64,000 nucleotides of DNA from Zhongshania aliphaticivorans (GCF_001586255.1 NZ_CP014544.1:2821501-2885500); one strand, 5' to 3'; shown: positions 17,182 through 25,755, counted from the first letter of the stretch. The notes: a model not told the origin generated them from the sequence alone. A program made the numbers and translations.

Positions 17182-17315
17182 GGTCGACCTCTTTCATCCA
17201 CTGTCACGTTATAGCGCGACAATCATTATTATTCAGTCGAAAAGCAACTTTTAACACAGCACATAAGTCGGCCATTGACTCCTTTCTTTACAAATGACAT
17301 GTTACCCGCAAGTAT

Positions 17316-17332
17316 TGACACTCACAATGCCA
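17316..17332. promoter_or_regulatory. Predicted operator, TGACAC-N5-ATGCCA (site 4, reverse orientation)
   Basis: The sequence is TGACACTCACAATGCCA, i.e. TGGCATTGTGAGTGTCA on the other strand. It lies in the divergent region between the double DsbA-like gene and the metallo-hydrolase gene. It overlaps TTGACA (17315-17320), with TATTCT at 17340 as a possible -10. One arm differs from sites 1-3 by one base (TGGCAT). Confidence 0.6.
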
Positions 17333-17381
17333 TTACAAGTATTCTAATATGAATAAACGCCAATTGATGCCGGAATAGATA

Positions 17382-18449
17382 ATGAAAAAATACAATAAAT
17401 TAATAAGCCTGCTATTTCTTTTCGCACTTACTGGCTGCATGCCCTCGGGCCTGAGCAAACTGATTCTTGAAAAAGGCATCACAGCGCGCATGTCGGCCAA
17501 TACCCTCGCTGAACTCGACGACGGCCTGCATCTTGCGCTTTGCGGCGCAGGCGGACCGATGCCAGCGCCCAATGCGTCTGGCCCCTGCGTACTCGTTATT
17601 GCTGGCGAGCGTATGTTTGTTGTTGATGCGGGCACCGATGGCGTTAGAAATATTGCGCGCATGGGCTACCCGATTAACCAGCTTGAAGCGGTTTTCCTCA
17701 CTCACTTTCACTCCGATCACATCGACGGTTTAGGTGAAATGGCTACGCTGCGCTGGGCGAGCGGCGCAAACGCATCGCCACTGCGCGTTTATGGCCCCGA
17801 AGGCGTCGACAATGTCGTCGACGGTTTCAATCTCAGCTACAGCCAAGATGCCCTTTACCGCCACGCCCACCACGGCGACGTCGTCGCGCCAATGAGCGGC
17901 GCTGGGCTTATGGCGCAAGGCTTTAGCAAACCAGCGCAGGGTGAACTTACGGTGCTTCTTGCAGATGAGCATTTGACCATTGAAGCCTTGGCCGTTAACC
18001 ACGCCCCAATTGACCCTGCAGTTGCTTACCGCTTTAGCTATAAAGGACGCACACTGCTAATTAGCGGCGACACCGTAAAATCAGCCAACATTGAAAAATT
18101 TGCGAAGAATATCGACCTACTGGTGCACGAAGCGCTAGCGCCCAACTTAGTTACCATGATGAACGAAGTCGCCCATAAGACCGGCAATACCGTTATGGAG
18201 CATATAACACATGACATCTTGAATTATCACGCCAGCCCCATCGAAGCCGCAGAAACCGCCCGAGATGCGAACGTTGGGCACTTAGTGTATTACCATATTG
18301 TGCCGCCACTCGTGATTCCTGGGCAAAAAGCGCTTTACCTGAATGGCGCAGACAAAATATTTAAAAATTACACCATTGGCGAAGATGGTGTGGCGTTCAG
18401 TCTGCCCGCAGGTTCTAAAAAAATAATTCAGACGCAACACGGACTATAG
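17382..18449 (+). CDS. Lipoprotein metallo-beta-lactamase-fold hydrolase
   Basis: 355 residues. A lipoprotein signal ends at LTGC with lipidated Cys19; Met at position +2 does not point to inner-membrane retention. The metal motif THFHSDHIDG gives His108, His110, Asp112 and His113. Later residues (NHAPIDPAVAYRF and SGDTVKS) supply the bridging Asp and further ligands. The layout resembles RNase Z/arylsulfatase-like MBL hydrolases; some alkyl or aryl sulfatases have this fold. An envelope location next to three formylglycine sulfatases fits a role in ester or sulfate-ester cleavage, which is inference. Operator site 4 lies about 50 bases upstream. Confidence 0.87.
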   Translation: MKKYNKLISLLFLFALTGCMPSGLSKLILEKGITARMSANTLAELDDGLHLALCGAGGPMPAPNASGPCVLVIAGERMFVVDAGTDGVRNIARMGYPINQLEAVFLTHFHSDHIDGLGEMATLRWASGANASPLRVYGPEGVDNVVDGFNLSYSQDALYRHAHHGDVVAPMSGAGLMAQGFSKPAQGELTVLLADEHLTIEALAVNHAPIDPAVAYRFSYKGRTLLISGDTVKSANIEKFAKNIDLLVHEALAPNLVTMMNEVAHKTGNTVMEHITHDILNYHASPIEAAETARDANVGHLVYYHIVPPLVIPGQKALYLNGADKIFKNYTIGEDGVAFSLPAGSKKIIQTQHGL

Positions 18450-18758
18450 GCAGACAGCAAACATAATCTGCGTCGCTTAACGGCAACTAAATCCCCAGAA
18501 CATAGCGCGAGGACAATCGGACTCTCGCTATGGCAAATTCAAGTTTCTTATCTCGGAACGCATCTTTTTAACAAAGCTGCTATACCTTATAACAACAGCG
18601 CGATGCAGGCTTATTGCCAATGTGATTTGCCTTGCGCTTGACGGCGCTGATTGAAAACAGTGAACTCCTAGCGGCAAAGCGACTCTAAGCCTGCGTTGTC
18701 ACCATCGGCTGTTATTGATCACTCAGCGGCAGTTTTTACGTTTCAAACGGGGAAAAAC
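18450..18758. other. Intergenic stretch, no gene recognised
   Basis: About 300 bases separating the sulfatase/GST region from the conserved block. A weak inverted repeat (CATAGCG...CGCTATG, 18501-18532) could be a terminator remnant, but it has an unpaired base and no T-run. A good ribosome site (GGGGAAAAAC) at its right end serves the PLDc_N gene. Nothing else is seen. Confidence 0.5.
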
Positions 18759-18944
18759 ATGGACCTTCAGATCACTGGTGTACTCGGGTTTCTTATTTTT
18801 ATCGCCGATATTTGGGCCATTCTCAATATTGTGCAAAGCAAAGAAAGCTCCGCCACCAAGTTATTATGGATAGTTTTAATCCTGTTTTTACCCGTGCTAG
18901 GCCTAGCCATCTGGTGGTTTGCCGGTCCTCGCGACCCGCGCTAA
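18759..18944 (+). CDS. PLDc_N-domain small membrane protein
   Basis: 61 residues: two membrane segments (about 5-22 and 36-54) separated by a short charged loop (QSKESSATK), ending in WWFAGPRDPR. This is the pattern of free-standing PLDc_N (phospholipase D-nuclease N-terminal) proteins, which have no catalytic residues. Start 18759 is chosen for GGGGAAAAAC just upstream; a TTG at 18696 would add an unsupported leader. It precedes the permease gene by 12 bases and heads the run. Confidence 0.8.
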   Translation: MDLQITGVLGFLIFIADIWAILNIVQSKESSATKLLWIVLILFLPVLGLAIWWFAGPRDPR

Positions 18945-18956
18945 TTTCGCCCTTAA

Positions 18957-20063
18957 ATGCCTATACCAACGCTAGGGAATAAACCTCCCGTGGAAACCAT
19001 GCCCCAAAAACCGGCTGATTGGCCGCTTAAAATCATTGCTATTCTGGCCATACTCTACACATTACAAGTGGCTAGGGATGTCATGCTGCCAATTACCTTG
19101 GCGCTCATTTTCTCGCTGCTATTAAGCCCCGCCGTAAGTCGCTTACAGGCCTTGCGCCTACCGCGCAGCCTCGCGGCACTGCTGGTGATGGGCGTTTGCC
19201 TAGGCATAGCCGGTGCTGGCATTTACGCTCTTGCCAAACCCGCCAGCCAATGGCTCCAGCGCGTACCAGAGGCCGTTGAAATAGTTCGCGAGCAACTCAG
19301 CAACGTCAATGCCGACAGCCCCGACGTTGACGCGGCCACCCGCAGCATCGACTCGCTCGCCAAAGAGCTCAGCACCACCCCCGGCAGCCCCGGCTTAACC
19401 AAGGTAGTGATTAGCGATGCGGGCTGGCGCTCAGAACTGGGCGAAACCGCAAAGAATTTTGGGGTTTACGGCACCCTGAGTATTATTCTCTTATTCTTCC
19501 TGCTAACGTCTGGGGAAGCTTTAATGCGGCGCTTTATTCACAGCCTACCCGCCCAGCGCGACAAAGCCGTGGTCACCCGTATAGCCGAGCGCGCCCAAAC
19601 GCAGATGTCGCGTTATTTAATGACGATTACCGCCGTCAATGTGTCAGTAGGCTGCATAACGGCGCTTGCATTATATGTGCTAGATTTTCCTGACCCCGCG
19701 TTGTGGGGCGCAGTAGCGGCACTGCTGCGCTATATCCCCTATCTTGGGGTCAGTATGACCTTGATTCTGTTGAGCATAGTAAGCGCGGTGAGCTACCCGA
19801 CCGCCGCAGCCATGATCGTGGTGCCGGTGAGTTATGGGCTGTTTACCGCTGGCATTGGCCAGTTTGTCGACCCCTTTGTGCACGGCTTCCGCTTCAGCCT
19901 CAATCCGATTGTGGTGTTTCTGTGGATTTTTTTCTGGGGCTGGCTGTGGGGGGCACCTGGCGTATTACTGGCCGTGCCGCTACTCACGCTTTTCCAGGTT
20001 GTTTGCCAACACACAGAGCGCCTGCTCCCCATCGCCCATATTATAGGGAATACCAATGACTAA
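18957..20063 (+). CDS. AI-2E family transporter (PerM/YdiK-like permease)
   Basis: 368 residues with about eight membrane helices: paired helices near the N-terminus (WPLKIIAILAILYTLQVARDVMLPITLAL), a soluble middle stretch (about residues 105-160), then FGVYGTLSIILLFFLLTSGE and a C-terminal bundle ending FFWGWLWGAPGVLLAVPLLTLFQ, the family hallmark. Family members export diverse small molecules or ions (AI-2, Na+/H+), so the substrate is not predictable. An internal ATG at residue 15 is an alternative start. The end overlaps the amidoligase start by 8 bases, coupling the two. Confidence 0.88.
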   Translation: MPIPTLGNKPPVETMPQKPADWPLKIIAILAILYTLQVARDVMLPITLALIFSLLLSPAVSRLQALRLPRSLAALLVMGVCLGIAGAGIYALAKPASQWLQRVPEAVEIVREQLSNVNADSPDVDAATRSIDSLAKELSTTPGSPGLTKVVISDAGWRSELGETAKNFGVYGTLSIILLFFLLTSGEALMRRFIHSLPAQRDKAVVTRIAERAQTQMSRYLMTITAVNVSVGCITALALYVLDFPDPALWGAVAALLRYIPYLGVSMTLILLSIVSAVSYPTAAAMIVVPVSYGLFTAGIGQFVDPFVHGFRFSLNPIVVFLWIFFWGWLWGAPGVLLAVPLLTLFQVVCQHTERLLPIAHIIGNTND

Positions 20064-21072
20064 GCCCTTAGATGCCTATCGCAAGCAACTTTGGCCGCTA
20101 CCTATGCAACTGCACACCCGTGCTGGCGACGTGCGTCGCCTTGGGGTAGAAATTGAATTTACCGGGATGGAAATAGACGCCATTGTCGACAGCATTATTA
20201 ATCAGTACGGCGGCCGCGCCGAGGCCCTTTCTGATTACGAGATTAATGTTGTGGAGACGTCGCTGGGTCAATTTGGTGTTGAACTGGATTTTTCATACAT
20301 CAAGCGTATCAGCCGCGAGCGCCATGAATCTGCCGACAGCAACGACCTCGAAGAATTGGCCGAGGCCATTGTGGGCGCTATCGCCAAACAGCTAGTACCC
20401 TTTGAAGTTGTCGCGCCGCCAATCGACATGACGGACTTATGGCAGCTAGAAGACCTTTTTCTGACGCTGCGTAATAGCGATGCCCAAGGCACCCACGCCT
20501 CGGCTAAAAACGCCTTTGGCCTACAGCTCAACCCCGAGATGCCAGATTGCGAGGCCGCCACTATTCTCAATTATTTGCGCGCCTTTTTATGTTTGTACGA
20601 GTGGTTAAAAATGCGCTGCGATGTCGACTTCAGTCGCCGCCTAACCTCCTATGTCGACCCCTTTGGCAAAGACTATATACGCAAGATTCTCAAGCCCAGC
20701 TATGAACCTACAATCGAAGAGCTAATTGACGATTACTTGGAGTTTAATCCTACCCGCAACCGCGCCTTGGATATGCTGCCCCTGTTCGCCCATATCGACG
20801 AGCCACGGCTGCGCGCCAAAGTGGATGACGACCGCGTGAAAGCGCGGCCGACCCTGCACTATCGCCTGCCTAATAGTTTAATTGACGATCCACAATGGGG
20901 CTTAATTCATCCCTACCGAGACTGGCTGCAAGTGGACAATTTGGCCATGGACAAAGCCCGCCTCGAAACGGTGTGTCGGGCTTACCGCAATTATTTAGAT
21001 AACCCAACCGCCAATTTATTCACCAATTGGTCGCACAGCGTTAGCCAATGGTTGATACCGGAGCTGCTGTGA
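20056..21072 (+). CDS. Amidoligase (glutamine-synthetase-like COOH-NH2 ligase fold)
   Basis: 338 residues of the putative amidoligase family (PF12224). The first metal/ATP motif is LGVEIEFTG with Glu32 and Glu34. A second, FGVELD, lies at about 73-78, and NAFGLQLNPEM (about 155-165) matches the third acidic strand. The family is predicted to form peptide-like amide bonds with ATP. The gene starts inside the permease gene, and its stop overlaps the GTG start of the next gene (GTGA), so permease, ligase and amidotransferase are translationally coupled. A class I glutamine amidotransferase-fold partner is known for this family and is thought to reverse or edit the linkage. The target molecule is unknown. 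Confidence 0.85.
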   Translation: MTKPLDAYRKQLWPLPMQLHTRAGDVRRLGVEIEFTGMEIDAIVDSIINQYGGRAEALSDYEINVVETSLGQFGVELDFSYIKRISRERHESADSNDLEELAEAIVGAIAKQLVPFEVVAPPIDMTDLWQLEDLFLTLRNSDAQGTHASAKNAFGLQLNPEMPDCEAATILNYLRAFLCLYEWLKMRCDVDFSRRLTSYVDPFGKDYIRKILKPSYEPTIEELIDDYLEFNPTRNRALDMLPLFAHIDEPRLRAKVDDDRVKARPTLHYRLPNSLIDDPQWGLIHPYRDWLQVDNLAMDKARLETVCRAYRNYLDNPTANLFTNWSHSVSQWLIPELL

Positions 21073-21734
21073 GTCGACCATTAATTGGCGTTACCGGCGA
21101 CGACACGCGCCTGCCGCTGGCTTGGTGGTTTATTCGCCTAGCGCTACAGCGCTGTGGCGCAGAGGCCTATCGCCTCACCCCCAGCCACAGCGCTATACCC
21201 AAAAATCTGGACGGTATTATTATTAGTGGCGGCGATGATATTGATCAGCGCCTTTACCTGCCCGACGCACCCGAAATTGCGCCAATCAATCGCGCCCGTG
21301 ACCGCTTTGAAATGATCGCCTTGGAACTCAGCCTCAGCCGTAATTTACCTATTTTGGGTATCTGTCGTGGCGCGCAATTATTAAATGTGGTGCTAGGAGG
21401 TACCTTGCATAGCGACCTCAGCGAAATGCGCCGCCTTACCTCGAATAAGCGCATGCTGCTACCACGCAAAACCCTGCACCTAGAAACCTATAGCAAGCTT
21501 TTCGATATTCTTGGCAAAGAGCAGTGCAAAATAAATAGCCTCCACCACCAAGCAATCAAAGACCTAGGCCAGGATTTGCGGGTTGCGGGCCGGGACGCCG
21601 ACTATATTATTCAAGCAGTAGAAGACCCTGAGCACCCCTGCCGCATCGGTGTGCAATGGCATCCGGAATACCTGCCATTTCAATTACGGCAATTGCATTT
21701 GTTTCGCCACTTAGTTGCGAGCGCCTGCCTGTGA
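21069..21734 (+). CDS. Class I glutamine amidotransferase-fold gamma-glutamyl hydrolase (peptidase C26 type)
   Basis: 221 residues. The catalytic nucleophile Cys99 lies in GICRGAQLLNV. His198 and Glu200 lie in VQWHPEYL, completing the triad. ISGGDDIDQRLY in the first half is the family's substrate-side loop, as in PuuD-type gamma-glutamyl-GABA hydrolases. The start is the GTG at 21069, which overlaps the amidoligase TGA; the upstream ATG at 21048 lies inside that gene. It probably hydrolyses an isopeptide or gamma-glutamyl amide made by its partner, which is inference. Its own stop overlaps the next gene (GTGA). Confidence 0.9.
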   Translation: MSRPLIGVTGDDTRLPLAWWFIRLALQRCGAEAYRLTPSHSAIPKNLDGIIISGGDDIDQRLYLPDAPEIAPINRARDRFEMIALELSLSRNLPILGICRGAQLLNVVLGGTLHSDLSEMRRLTSNKRMLLPRKTLHLETYSKLFDILGKEQCKINSLHHQAIKDLGQDLRVAGRDADYIIQAVEDPEHPCRIGVQWHPEYLPFQLRQLHLFRHLVASACL

Positions 21735-22156
21735 TTTCCTCTTATCTACTCTTGTTTGCGGTTGCCTTTGGCGCCGCCACCCTGCTGCCCTTTTACTCTG
21801 AGATTTTATTGGTAAGCCAGTTGCGCGAAGGCCTGCACCCCGGCTGGCTATGGCTAGCCGCCACCACCGGCAATACCTTGGGCGCCGGCGTGAATTGGTG
21901 GATGGGCGCAAAACTTGTGCAATACGCTGACCGGCGGTGGTTTCCGGCCCGCAAAGCCGATATTCAGCGCGCCCAAAACTGGTTTACCCGCTACGGTAAA
22001 TGGACCTTACTCATGTCGTGGATGCCCATTGGCGGCGACGCCCTCACCGTTGTTGGCGGTATGATGAAGGTACCCGCCCCCGCTTTTTTCATCTTAGTCG
22101 GCATCGGCAAAGGCGTGCGTTATGCCCTGGTAATTATTGGTTTAGCCGCCTTTTAA
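21731..22156 (+). CDS. YqaA-family (VTT/SNARE-associated type) small membrane protein
   Basis: 141 residues from the GTG at 21731, which overlaps the amidotransferase TGA. The family features are visible: ATLLPFYSEILL in the first helix, the GNTLGAGVNWWMGA helix with its Gly/Asn reentrant motif, the RYGKWTLLMSWMPIGGDALTVVGGMMKVP segment, and a last helix. The VTT superfamily is linked to lipid or small-molecule transport across membranes. An upstream ATG at 21656 overlaps the previous gene by 79 bases and is disfavoured. It is the fourth coupled gene of the run. Confidence 0.87.
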   Translation: MISSYLLLFAVAFGAATLLPFYSEILLVSQLREGLHPGWLWLAATTGNTLGAGVNWWMGAKLVQYADRRWFPARKADIQRAQNWFTRYGKWTLLMSWMPIGGDALTVVGGMMKVPAPAFFILVGIGKGVRYALVIIGLAAF

Positions 22157-22205
22157 GCGCAAATCAGCGTAGAATAAGGCCTCCTGAAATACCGCGAGTT
22201 AGACC

Positions 22206-22742
22206 ATGGCCTTAAATGCCACGCTGTTCAAAACCACCCTCGATGTCAGTGATATTCGTCGTCACTATTATCAAACCCATCAGTTTACGGTGGCACGCCA
22301 CCCCTCAGAAACCGATGAACGCATGATGCTGCGAATCCTCGCCTTTGCGCTCTATGCCGATGAGCATCTGGAGTTTACCAAAGGCCTGAGCACTGACGAC
22401 GAACCCGATTTATGGCTTAAGTCGCTCACCGGCGAAATAGACCTGTGGATCGAACTCGGCCTGCCCAGCGAAAAGCGCATGCGCAAGGCCCGGGGTATTG
22501 CCAAACAAGTTGTACTGTTAATTTACGGCGGCCGCACGGCACAAATGTGGTGGGACGAACACGGCGCTAAAATTGATCGTTACGGCAATGTTCGGGTCAT
22601 TGAAGTGAACCCAGAAGACTCCGCCGTGCTCACCGCCATGGCTCAGCGCACCATGAAACTACAGTGCACAATCGACGAAGGCTCGGTGTGGTTTTCTGAC
22701 GCCACCAGCAATGTTGACGTACAACTGATTAAGCGCTGCTAG
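22206..22742 (+). CDS. yaeQ: YaeQ family protein
   Basis: 178 residues that match YaeQ over nearly the whole length: MALNATLFKTTLDVSDIRRHYYQ, then RHPSETDERMMLRILAFALYADE, DLWLKSLTGEIDLWIELGLP, and YGGRTAQMWWDEHG. The fold is PD-(D/E)XK nuclease-like with an E...D-x-W arrangement, but the cellular role is not established (originally reported to compensate for RfaH loss). It starts 49 bases after the YqaA gene, so it may be read through from that run or have its own promoter. Cytoplasmic. Confidence 0.93.
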   Translation: MALNATLFKTTLDVSDIRRHYYQTHQFTVARHPSETDERMMLRILAFALYADEHLEFTKGLSTDDEPDLWLKSLTGEIDLWIELGLPSEKRMRKARGIAKQVVLLIYGGRTAQMWWDEHGAKIDRYGNVRVIEVNPEDSAVLTAMAQRTMKLQCTIDEGSVWFSDATSNVDVQLIKRC

Positions 22743-22850
22743 ACAAAAAACATGAGAATACCCAAGCTCTAAAATGACAGTGTTAACGTAGAGCCTGGGT
22801 CTTCAATCACTTATGCAAGGCTCTTTTAAAGAGCGCACAGGAGAGCGCAC

Positions 22851-23279
22851 ATGTTTCGTTTTTTAATAGTCATTGGTGTCAGCGCACTAACTGCCTGTAG
22901 CAATGCCCCGATGAAAAGCCAGGCCAGCACGCAATTCGCTCCCTGCCCCAGCGCCCCACACTGTGTATCCAGCTTAGCAACTGACAGTAAACACATTGCC
23001 GCCATTTCGGTTAATTCAGCTCAGGAGTGGCAGCGGCTGCAAACAACACTCTTAGCCATGCCCCGCACCGAGGCCGTCGAGCGCCAAGCCCAATACCTCC
23101 ACGCGGTGAGTCACAGTGCAATTATGCGCTACAAAGATGATATTGAATTGCGCTATAGCCCAAATGAAAATCGCGTCGATGTGCGCAGCGCATCACGCAT
23201 TGGCTATTACGATTTTGGGGTTAATCGCAAACGCATCGAAGCACTGCGCGAGCAGTTTAATGCCGGGCACGCACCTTAA
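22851..23279 (+). CDS. DUF1499-family lipoprotein
   Basis: 142 residues. A lipoprotein signal ends at LTACS, with the lipidated Cys at about residue 16. The DUF1499 pattern is seen as FAPCPSAPHCVSSLA, then a middle stretch with MRYKDDIELRYSPNENRVDVRSASRIGYYDFGVNRKRIEALR. The function of the family is unknown. Ribosome site AGGAGAGCGCAC precedes the start. The 3' end overlaps the minus-strand AraC gene by 4 bases. Confidence 0.86.
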   Translation: MFRFLIVIGVSALTACSNAPMKSQASTQFAPCPSAPHCVSSLATDSKHIAAISVNSAQEWQRLQTTLLAMPRTEAVERQAQYLHAVSHSAIMRYKDDIELRYSPNENRVDVRSASRIGYYDFGVNRKRIEALREQFNAGHAP

Positions 23280-24298
23280 GTCGAGATTTGTTGCTGATAA
23301 CGCCGCGGAGACAAACCGGTTTCCCGCTTAAATGCGCGATTAAATGCGCTTTGTTCTGAATAGCCTAATAATAGCGCTATTTCACTTAAGGTTAGCCGCT
23401 TATCCCGCAGATACTCCTGTGCTAACTGCGTGCGGGTTTGCGCCAAGATCACCTTAAAGCTCAAACCCTGCTCACTAAGGCGTCGAAACAAGGTGCGCTC
23501 CGACATATTCAGAGTCGCGGCGACCTGCGCAGAATTTGCGCGACCACTTTGCATGGCCCGCAGCAGCGCTTTGCGCAGGCCTTGAATAAACCCTTCACTA
23601 TCGGGCAGCACGGCGAGTGCCGCTTGCGCCTGACGCTCTAATAGTAATTTCAAGCCGGGGTCGCTATTACTTACCGGCAAATCTAAATACGCCGTGGGAA
23701 ATTCCAATGCGGTACAGCTTTGCGCAAAGCCCACCGGCGCGCCAAAAACGTCGATATAGGCTTGGCCATCGTCGGGCTGCGCAAAGGTAAAATTCACCGC
23801 CAGAGGGCGCAGGTCGGGCCGGCCAGTCATTAGCCGCAAAAAGCGCAGTAATCCGCCTACCAGCACCTCGTCCGACAAGCGGGTAGACGGCCCGTAATTT
23901 GCGCTCCAACTCAAGACCATGCGCTCGCCCTGCAATTCAATGCTGGCCTTGTCGCCGTCGTGCAGCAGGCCTTGATAGCGCTGAAACTCCAGTAGCGCTT
24001 CGGCCACCGTATCGCTGGCGAGGGTCAAATAGCCCAACATGCCCAAATGGGCGGGCTGTACGCGCTGGCCTAAGTCCAAACCAATATGCCGACGAGGAAA
24101 ACGCTGTTGCAGACGATCTAATAAAGCCCACCATTGACCAAAGCTAATCCGACTACTGGGGCTAAAGCTTTGCAGCTGGGCATATAATTCGCAGTGAATA
24201 TCGCCTTCGCTGCGCATAAAATCGCGAAGCAAACCGGCCAAATCGCCGCTGACCTGCAATTCTGCTAGTTGTAATGCCGCCACCCGTCGCACTCCCAC
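23276..24298 (-). CDS. AraC-family transcriptional regulator (arabinose-binding-type N-terminal domain)
   Basis: 340 residues. The N-terminal ligand domain (about 1-200) is of the type found in OruR/ArgR-like regulators. The C-terminal AraC DNA-binding domain has two helix-turn-helix units: ATLNMSERTLFRRLSEQGLSF and LTLSEIALLLGYSEQSAFNRAFKRETGLSPRRYQQ. The start is GTG. It diverges from the sterol-desaturase-like gene, so it probably controls that gene, though no operator was recognised. Two other AraC genes of this kind are in the window (43960 and 45167). Confidence 0.9.
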   Translation of the reverse strand: MGVRRVAALQLAELQVSGDLAGLLRDFMRSEGDIHCELYAQLQSFSPSSRISFGQWWALLDRLQQRFPRRHIGLDLGQRVQPAHLGMLGYLTLASDTVAEALLEFQRYQGLLHDGDKASIELQGERMVLSWSANYGPSTRLSDEVLVGGLLRFLRLMTGRPDLRPLAVNFTFAQPDDGQAYIDVFGAPVGFAQSCTALEFPTAYLDLPVSNSDPGLKLLLERQAQAALAVLPDSEGFIQGLRKALLRAMQSGRANSAQVAATLNMSERTLFRRLSEQGLSFKVILAQTRTQLAQEYLRDKRLTLSEIALLLGYSEQSAFNRAFKRETGLSPRRYQQQIST

Positions 24299-24449
24299 TA
24301 TTTACTCTGAATAGTCCACATCATCGGCACAATGGCAGGAAATGTCAAAAAGGTGTCTGGCTTAGTCAATTTATTTCCGTCCAGACCGCCTATTCTTAAC
24401 ACTCCAGCGATCATGTACTCTGCTGTTTGCTTATTAACGAGGCTTTCTC

Positions 24450-25340
24450 ATGCAAGACGTTTTCCACGCCCTGTTTTTTGTCACGGCCTTTGGCGCTCTC
24501 TTTCTCGCGATTATTGGCGCGGAATACCTCTATGTGCGTAAAACCGGCCAAACCGGGGTTTACCACCCCCGCGAGACGCTGGCCAACTTGACCGCGGGCC
24601 TGTCCTATAAGGTGGTCGACGGTATTGCCATCGCACTGTTCATTCAGGCTTTTTACCTAAGCGTTTACGAGTGGGGTTTGCAGTGGCAACCCGAGGCGTC
24701 GGTATTGAGTATTGCGGCGCTCATTGTGTTTATCGATTTTTGCTTTTATGTAAATCACGTCATGATGCACAAAGTGCGCTGGTTTTGGAGCGGCCATATA
24801 ACCCACCACTCCTCCGAGCACATGAACTTTTCAACCGCACTGCGCCAAAACTTTACTTTTGCCCTGTCGGGCACCTGGGTATTGTGGTGGCTGCCCGCCG
24901 CCTTAGTCGGTTTTGACAAGGACTGGGTGCTATTGGCAATTGAAGGTAACTTACTCTATCAGTTCTTTTTACACACCGAGCAAGTAGGTAGATTGGGCTT
25001 TGTCGAAAAAGTCATGAACACCCCGTCTCATCACCGCGTTCACCACGGCAGTAACCCTGCGCAGATCGACCGCAACTTCGGTGGCATTTTTATCTTCTGG
25101 GATAAAATATTCAACACCTTCCGCGACGAGGCCGATGCCGGAGAAATCAAATACGGTGTTACGCACATGCCAGCTAAGCCCTATAACCCCTGGTATTTAC
25201 AGACTCACGGCTGGGTAGAATTGGCGCAGGACGTGTGGCGTTATAAAGATTTACGAATTTTGTACAAGCACCCTGAATGGGTGGACGAAGTCTATGCCAA
25301 CAAGGCAGTCAAAACGGAGTGGCTGGGCGAAAAGGCCTGA
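24450..25340 (+). CDS. Sterol desaturase/fatty acid hydroxylase family protein
   Basis: 296 residues, integral membrane. The histidine-rich di-iron motifs are complete: HVMMH (103-107), HITHHSSEH (116-124) and HHRVHH (194-199). About four membrane helices lie around them. The family inserts hydroxyl groups or double bonds into lipid-like substrates using O2. The substrate (sterol, carotenoid, fatty acid, alkylglycerol) cannot be read. It is divergent from the AraC gene; a weak hairpin at 25334 follows. Confidence 0.92.
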   Translation: MQDVFHALFFVTAFGALFLAIIGAEYLYVRKTGQTGVYHPRETLANLTAGLSYKVVDGIAIALFIQAFYLSVYEWGLQWQPEASVLSIAALIVFIDFCFYVNHVMMHKVRWFWSGHITHHSSEHMNFSTALRQNFTFALSGTWVLWWLPAALVGFDKDWVLLAIEGNLLYQFFLHTEQVGRLGFVEKVMNTPSHHRVHHGSNPAQIDRNFGGIFIFWDKIFNTFRDEADAGEIKYGVTHMPAKPYNPWYLQTHGWVELAQDVWRYKDLRILYKHPEWVDEVYANKAVKTEWLGEKA

Positions 25341-25352
25341 ACACCTCAGGCC
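25334..25352. terminator. Hairpin between convergent genes
   Basis: GGCCTGA, five-base loop, TCAGGCC: a 7-bp stem overlapping the TGA stop of the hydroxylase gene, just before the stop of the convergent VOC gene. There is no T-run, so it is only a weak candidate. Confidence 0.4.
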
Positions 25353-25360
25353 ATCGTAAG

Positions 25361-25717
25361 CTAGGCTGGCTCGGACCACACCGCAAATTCATTGCCACTG
25401 GGTTCAGCAAAATGAAAACGGCGACCGCCGGGAAAGTCATAAATTTCTTTTAGAATAATCCCACCAGCCCGCACCACCTCGTTGCGGGTTTCTTCTAGGG
25501 TCGCACTGTAAAATACCAGCAAAGCACTGCCGTTTTCCACTTTGGCACTTAGTGGCGCACGGTAAAAGCCACCATCTAAGCCTTCATCGGCAAACGCGGT
25601 ATAATCTGCACCGTAGTCGGTAAAAGACCAGCCAAAGGCCTTGCTAAAAAAGGCTTTGGTGGCCTCAATATCCGCCGCCGCTAGTTCGACATAATTGAGT
25701 TTGCCGTGAGTATTCAT
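25361..25717 (-). CDS. VOC-family (glyoxalase-fold) protein
   Basis: 118 residues: one beta-alpha-beta-beta-beta vicinal-oxygen-chelate unit with LNYVELAAADIEATKAFFSKAFGW at the start and GGRRFHFAEPSGNEFAVWS at the end. The Glu/His residues that could bind a metal are only partly conserved, so it may be a ligand-binding protein instead of an enzyme. Ribosome site GAGGTGGT precedes the ATG. Confidence 0.88.
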   Translation of the reverse strand: MNTHGKLNYVELAAADIEATKAFFSKAFGWSFTDYGADYTAFADEGLDGGFYRAPLSAKVENGSALLVFYSATLEETRNEVVRAGGIILKEIYDFPGGRRFHFAEPSGNEFAVWSEPA

Positions 25718-25755
25718 GTACCACCTCGTTTAATCGGCTAGCTGTGCCTAGACGC

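Noticed and set aside
22760-22800. Inverted repeat (ACCCAAGCTCTA ... TAGAGCCTGGGT) after yaeQ as a terminator
   Set aside because: The stem has a mismatch, the loop is 17 bases and no T-run follows; too weak to list as a feature.
24333-24347. TGGCAGGAAATGTCA upstream of the hydroxylase gene, resembling the regulon palindrome
   Set aside because: The spacing between arms is three, not five, and an arm has a mismatch. The match is no better than expected by chance.
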